The position numbers and the translations under genes are program-made. A model generated the notes under the pieces. It was not told the origin of the DNA and did no database searches. It was given only the letters and a program-made list of their open reading frames with translations. From positions 374,601 to 438,600 of the forward strand of contig NZ_JANUQM010000006.1 of the NCBI RefSeq assembly GCF_030386795.1: a stretch of DNA of 64,000 nt. The letters are read 5' to 3'. Of the stretch, positions 61,117 through 64,000 are shown piece after piece. Within the stretch, counting starts at the first letter, position 1; each line of letters starts with the position of its first letter. This DNA is from Streptomyces sp. S.PNR 29. Its GTDB lineage: Bacteria > Actinomycetota > Actinomycetes > Streptomycetales > Streptomycetaceae.

Positions 61117-61445
61117 GCCCACCTCCGATGTCCGGGGGTTCCCCCAGTCGGTCGCTCCACCACAGGTACGCAGAAGGCGTGTTGGGCGTTCAACGCGAGG
61201 TGACAGTTTTCTGTGGGCTGACATGACGTGACGGACAAGGAGACACATTCTCCCCGCGCGATCTTTACATTTCCGACACGCCAGGCAAGGTCACTGGGGT
61301 TTTCCCTACGGGGGCGTAGGTAAACGGGGTGTAATCGAAATCACTTCGACAGTCGTGTCACAGAAGGAACATAACGGGCCCTCAGGTGGGGGGCCGTCAG
61401 AGAAAGGCGTTTTTGAAGGCCATTCAGAATCAACTGACAAGTCCT
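61117..61445. other. Upstream region of the sigma gene
   Basis: These 329 bp hold no supported gene. An AT-rich patch near 61262-61285 is a possible promoter region for the sigma gene. No operator is recognised. Confidence 0.45.
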
Positions 61446-62039
61446 TTATGGGCGGGTGAGAGCGGCGCGGCGGCGGTGCCGGGCGACCCGCTCGCGGTTT
61501 CCGCAGACCTCGCTGGAACACCAACGCCTCCGGTGCCCGCGGGAGGTGTCGAGGTACACGATCGGGCAGTTGTCGCCCTCGCACTGACGCAGGCTCGCCC
61601 GGGCCACGGGATCGGTGAGCAGGTCCACGGCGTCCCGGGCGACCGCGCCGAGCAGTTCCGCGCACCCGGGCGGAGCGGACAACTCCCGCACCAGCGCCCC
61701 GTCCTCGCCGGGGACCGCGCGCGGTGCCGGGGGCGCGGCGCGGGCCAGCTCGTTGACGCGGGCGAGCGCCAGGTCGTACGGCCGCCCGTCCGGCGCCTGC
61801 CTGCCGTGCACCAACCGGGCGGTGTGGCCGCGCAGTTCCCGGAACGCCACCAGCCAGGAGGCGTCGGCCCGCACCAGCGGGGTGCCGCGGGGTACGAGCC
61901 CGGAGCCGGTGATCCAGGCGCGCAGCACCTCAAGGGAGTCGAGCCGTTCCACGGGATGGGTGGTGGCGAGGAGGTCGAGGCAGATCCGCCCGGCGTCGAA
62001 CCGCAGCTCGTGCGGGGCCGTGGCCGTACCCAGTGCCAT
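61446..62039 (-). CDS. CGNR zinc-finger/ABATE-domain protein
   Basis: The product is 197 residues. An N-terminal ABATE-type helical region (FDAGRICLDLLATTHP) is followed by the C-terminal CGNR zinc finger: CEGDNCPIVYLDTSRGHRRRWCSSEVCGNRERVARHRRR, with four Cys. The family is thought to be regulatory or stress-related, without a fixed function. Confidence 0.92.
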   Translation of the reverse strand: MALGTATAPHELRFDAGRICLDLLATTHPVERLDSLEVLRAWITGSGLVPRGTPLVRADASWLVAFRELRGHTARLVHGRQAPDGRPYDLALARVNELARAAPPAPRAVPGEDGALVRELSAPPGCAELLGAVARDAVDLLTDPVARASLRQCEGDNCPIVYLDTSRGHRRRWCSSEVCGNRERVARHRRRAALTRP

Positions 62040-62163
62040 GTGCCTGTCACCGCCTAGGGGCTTCCCGGTCGGGAAGGAGAAAGGGGGCAGGGGGAACCGT
62101 TCCCTCCTACAGTGCCTGCCCGCTCCCCGGCCCGGAACCCCTCGTGCCGGCGGGAGGCGCCCC

Positions 62164-63315
62164 TCAGGCGTCGGCGTACTTGGCGTCGGCCGCCGGGTCC
62201 AGGGCGAGCCGGTAGCCCCGCTTGACGACCGTCTGGATCAGCTTCGGCGTGCCGAGGGCCGTACGCAGCCGGGCCATCGCCGTCTCCACCGCGTGCTCGT
62301 CACGTCCCGCACCCGGCAGCGCGCGCAGCAGTTCGGCGCGGGCGACCACCCAGCCGGGCTGCCGGGACAGGGCCCGCAGCAGGGACATTCCGGCGGGCGG
62401 CACGGGCTTGAGCTCCCCGTCGACCAGCACCGCGTGCCCGCGGATCTCCACCCGGTGCCCGGCGATGGGCAGCGACCGCGCCCGGGCGGGCAGTTCCTGG
62501 CACAGCAGTTGTACGAGGGGGCCGAGCCGGAAGCGCTCGGGCTGGACGGTGTCGATGCCCTTGGCCTGCAACGGCAGCGCGGTGACCGGGCCGACACAGG
62601 CCGGCAGCACGTCGTGGTTGAGTGCGGCGAGGAACTCGGGCAGCAGCCCACGCTCCTCGGCACGGGAGAGGAGTGAGGCGGCGGCGGGCGCGCTGGTGAA
62701 GGTGAGCGCGTCCAGGCCGCGGGAGACGGTGGCGTCGAGCAGCCGGTCCATCGGCCCGATGTCCTCCGGCGGCATCCACCGGTAGACGGGAACGCCCAGG
62801 ACCTCCGCTCCCCCGGCCCGCAGCGCCTCCACGAACCCGGGCAGCGGCTCGCCGTGCAGCTGTACGGCGATACGGCGGCCGTCGACGCCCTCTTCCAGGA
62901 GCCGGTCCAGTACCTCGGCCATGGACTCGGACGACGGCGACCATTCCTCGGTCAACCCGGCCGCCCGTACGGCTCCCTTGACCTTGGGCCCGCGCGCGAG
63001 CAGTTCCACCCCGCGCAGCCGGTCGAGCAGGTCCGCGCCGAGCCCCCAGCCCTCGGCGGCCTCGATCCATCCCCGGAAGCCGATCGCGGTCGTGGCGACC
63101 ACGACGTCCGGCACCTGATGGATGATCTCCTTGGTCGCGGCGAGCAGTTCGCTGTCGTCGGAGAGGGGCACGATCCGCAGAGCGGGGGCGTGCAGGACGG
63201 CGGCGCCGCGCCGCTGGAGGAGGGCCCCCAGTTCGTCGGCCCGGCGCGCGGCTGTCACACCCACGGTGAAGCCCGCGAGGGGGCCGTGTTCCGTTCGCTG
63301 CTGTTCGTCGTACAT
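62164..63315 (-). CDS. nnaR: HemD-like transcriptional regulator (NnaR-type)
   Basis: The product is 383 residues. The first two-thirds resemble uroporphyrinogen-III synthase (VGVTAARRADELGALLQRRGAAVLHAPALRIVPL). The C-terminal 90 residues form a winged helix like OmpR (GMSLLRALSRQPGWVVARAELLRAL...AVETAMARLRTALG). This fusion is the NnaR family of nitrate/nitrite assimilation regulators in Streptomyces. The adjacent nitrate/nitrite transporter strongly supports the assignment. The ATG at 63315 is used; GTG at 63345 is possible. Confidence 0.88.
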   Translation of the reverse strand: MYDEQQRTEHGPLAGFTVGVTAARRADELGALLQRRGAAVLHAPALRIVPLSDDSELLAATKEIIHQVPDVVVATTAIGFRGWIEAAEGWGLGADLLDRLRGVELLARGPKVKGAVRAAGLTEEWSPSSESMAEVLDRLLEEGVDGRRIAVQLHGEPLPGFVEALRAGGAEVLGVPVYRWMPPEDIGPMDRLLDATVSRGLDALTFTSAPAAASLLSRAEERGLLPEFLAALNHDVLPACVGPVTALPLQAKGIDTVQPERFRLGPLVQLLCQELPARARSLPIAGHRVEIRGHAVLVDGELKPVPPAGMSLLRALSRQPGWVVARAELLRALPGAGRDEHAVETAMARLRTALGTPKLIQTVVKRGYRLALDPAADAKYADA

Positions 63316-63341
63316 CACTCTTGTCCCGCACTCCAGTCCTG

Positions 63342-63358
63342 GCACCTCTCAGAGGTGC
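63342..63358. promoter_or_regulatory. Short dyad upstream of nnaR
   Basis: GCACCTCT and AGAGGTGC are 8-bp arms around one C, 27 bp before the nnaR start. It is a candidate autoregulatory operator, unproven. Confidence 0.4.
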
Positions 63359-63393
63359 GTTACACATGAGGGGCGGCTTACACCTGCATGCCG

Positions 63394-63427
63394 ACCGAGC
63401 CTGTCAACGGCTCGTGACAGGCTCGGT
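63394..63427. terminator. 13-bp hairpin between transporter and nnaR
   Basis: ACCGAGCCTGTCA and TGACAGGCTCGGT form a perfect 13-bp stem with an 8-nt loop. It is 26 bp downstream of the transporter stop on the minus strand. Confidence 0.75.
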
Positions 63428-63452
63428 TCGGGTAGATGTCGCTGGTGTTACG

Positions 63453-64000
63453 TCACACCTCGGCGTAGCTGAGCTGCGGCTTCGCCTCCGAGGCGGCGGT
63501 GATCTTCGATCCGCCGAGCGGGCGGCGAAGGTATACGGCCCACGTCACCGCGAAGCAGACGGCGTAGAAGGCGAGGAAGGCGACGAAGGCGCCGGTGCCG
63601 GATCCGTAGGAGAGGAAGGACTGCCGGAAGGCCAGGTTGATCCCGACACCGCCGAGGGCTCCGACGGCACCGATGAGCCCCATGGAGGCCCCGGACAGGC
63701 GCCGTCCGTACGCGGCCGCCTCCTCGCCCCGAAGCCCCTTGGCGAGGGCCTTGGTCTGGAAGATGCCGGGGATCATCTTGAACGTCGAGCCGTTGCCGAG
63801 ACCGCTGAGCACGAACAGCACCACGAAGGCGACGGTGAACAGGGCCAGCGACTTCTCCATGGAGGCGCCGATCAGGACCGCGGTGGCGAGGCCCATGCCG
63901 ACGTAGTTCCACAGGCTGATCTTCGCGCCGCCGTACCGGTCGGCGAGCCAGCCGCCGAGCGGGCGGATCAGGGAGCCGAGCAGCGGACCGAGGAAGGTGA
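63453..64000 (-). CDS. Nitrate/nitrite transporter, NarK/NasA type (partial, runs past window)
   Basis: The visible C-terminal part has 182 residues; the frame is open to the window edge. The signature SLIRPLGGWLADRYGGAKI is the nitrate/nitrite porter motif of the NarK/NRT family. Further on, GNGSTFKMIPGIF and the VGINLAFRQSFL helix support it. An MFS importer of nitrate and/or exporter of nitrite. It is next to nnaR on the same strand, its likely regulator. Confidence 0.93.
   Translation of the reverse strand, partial: TFLGPLLGSLIRPLGGWLADRYGGAKISLWNYVGMGLATAVLIGASMEKSLALFTVAFVVLFVLSGLGNGSTFKMIPGIFQTKALAKGLRGEEAAAYGRRLSGASMGLIGAVGALGGVGINLAFRQSFLSYGSGTGAFVAFLAFYAVCFAVTWAVYLRRPLGGSKITAASEAKPQLSYAEV

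Overview
The window is a high-GC actinobacterial chromosome segment, almost certainly Streptomyces. Supporting signs are strong third-position G/C bias, GTG/ATG starts behind GGAGG-type ribosome sites, DasR-type dre operators next to a GlcNAc PTS locus, a CysM/CysO/Mec+ sulfur-carrier cysteine pathway, a sigU-type ECF sigma/anti-sigma pair, an NnaR-type regulator beside a nitrate transporter, and an LAxTG surface protein. From memory, the gene order resembles the S. coelicolor SCO2897-SCO2959 interval; this was not checked by search. Most of the window is conserved core, interrupted by a few accessory patches.

Layout. 1-7.4 kb: the C-terminal part of a penicillin-binding protein, a GroES-like protein, a DUF3618 protein, peroxiredoxin, tRNA-Leu(UAG), rdgB, a lipoprotein and rph, then the divergent nagF / nagE pair around three dre-like sites and an MBL-fold hydrolase. 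7.4-11.6 kb is an accessory patch: a broken tyrosine-recombinase remnant followed by a five-gene minus-strand operon. That operon encodes a WXG100-like protein, a large protein with a T7SS-type N-terminus, a membrane protein and two unknown proteins, joined by 4-bp overlaps. 11.7-19.6 kb: a membrane-anchored PemK-like protein, the cysteine locus mec+ / leader peptide / cysO / cysM, an amino-acid permease, DUF2017-clpS, and the NAD-salvage genes pncB and pncA. 19.7-30.8 kb: an M6 metalloprotease, RDD membrane proteins, an FAD-linked oxidase, a TPR protein, hppD and a divergent Lrp/AsnC regulator.

30.8-36.8 kb: a four-gene quaternary-amine-type ABC importer, an ArsR-like regulator behind a short tandem repeat and an inverted repeat, a small protein, a YlbL/Lon-type protease and an IclR regulator. 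37.2-43.6 kb: a DEAH helicase, remnants of a Doc toxin and a LuxR response regulator, an MFS exporter, tRNA-Cys with a truncated duplicate, an LAxTG protein and a SUKH-like protein. 43.7-49.2 kb: a molybdenum-hydroxylase operon (FAD, 2Fe-2S and Mo subunits plus a P-loop kinase). Its Fe-S subunit has an unusual ~390-residue low-complexity N-terminus, and its Mo subunit has Ala where the family has the catalytic Glu. 49.4-64 kb: a GH20 hexosaminidase, DUF3039, YqgE/AlgH, murA, a repeat-rich spacer, hup (HU), malic enzyme, a VOC protein, a HelD-like helicase, the anti-sigma and ECF sigma genes, a CGNR protein, nnaR and the start of a nitrate/nitrite transporter.

How the genes work together. nagF/nagE and the hexosaminidase fit chitin/GlcNAc use. 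mec+, cysO and cysM form a thiocarboxylate cysteine route. pncB and pncA both feed NAD recycling. sigU and its anti-sigma gene form a co-transcribed pair. nnaR and the transporter fit nitrate assimilation. The best candidates for something undescribed are the orphan T7SS-like operon, the Glu-less molybdenum hydroxylase with its extended Fe-S subunit, and the short Cys-ending leader peptide ahead of cysO.
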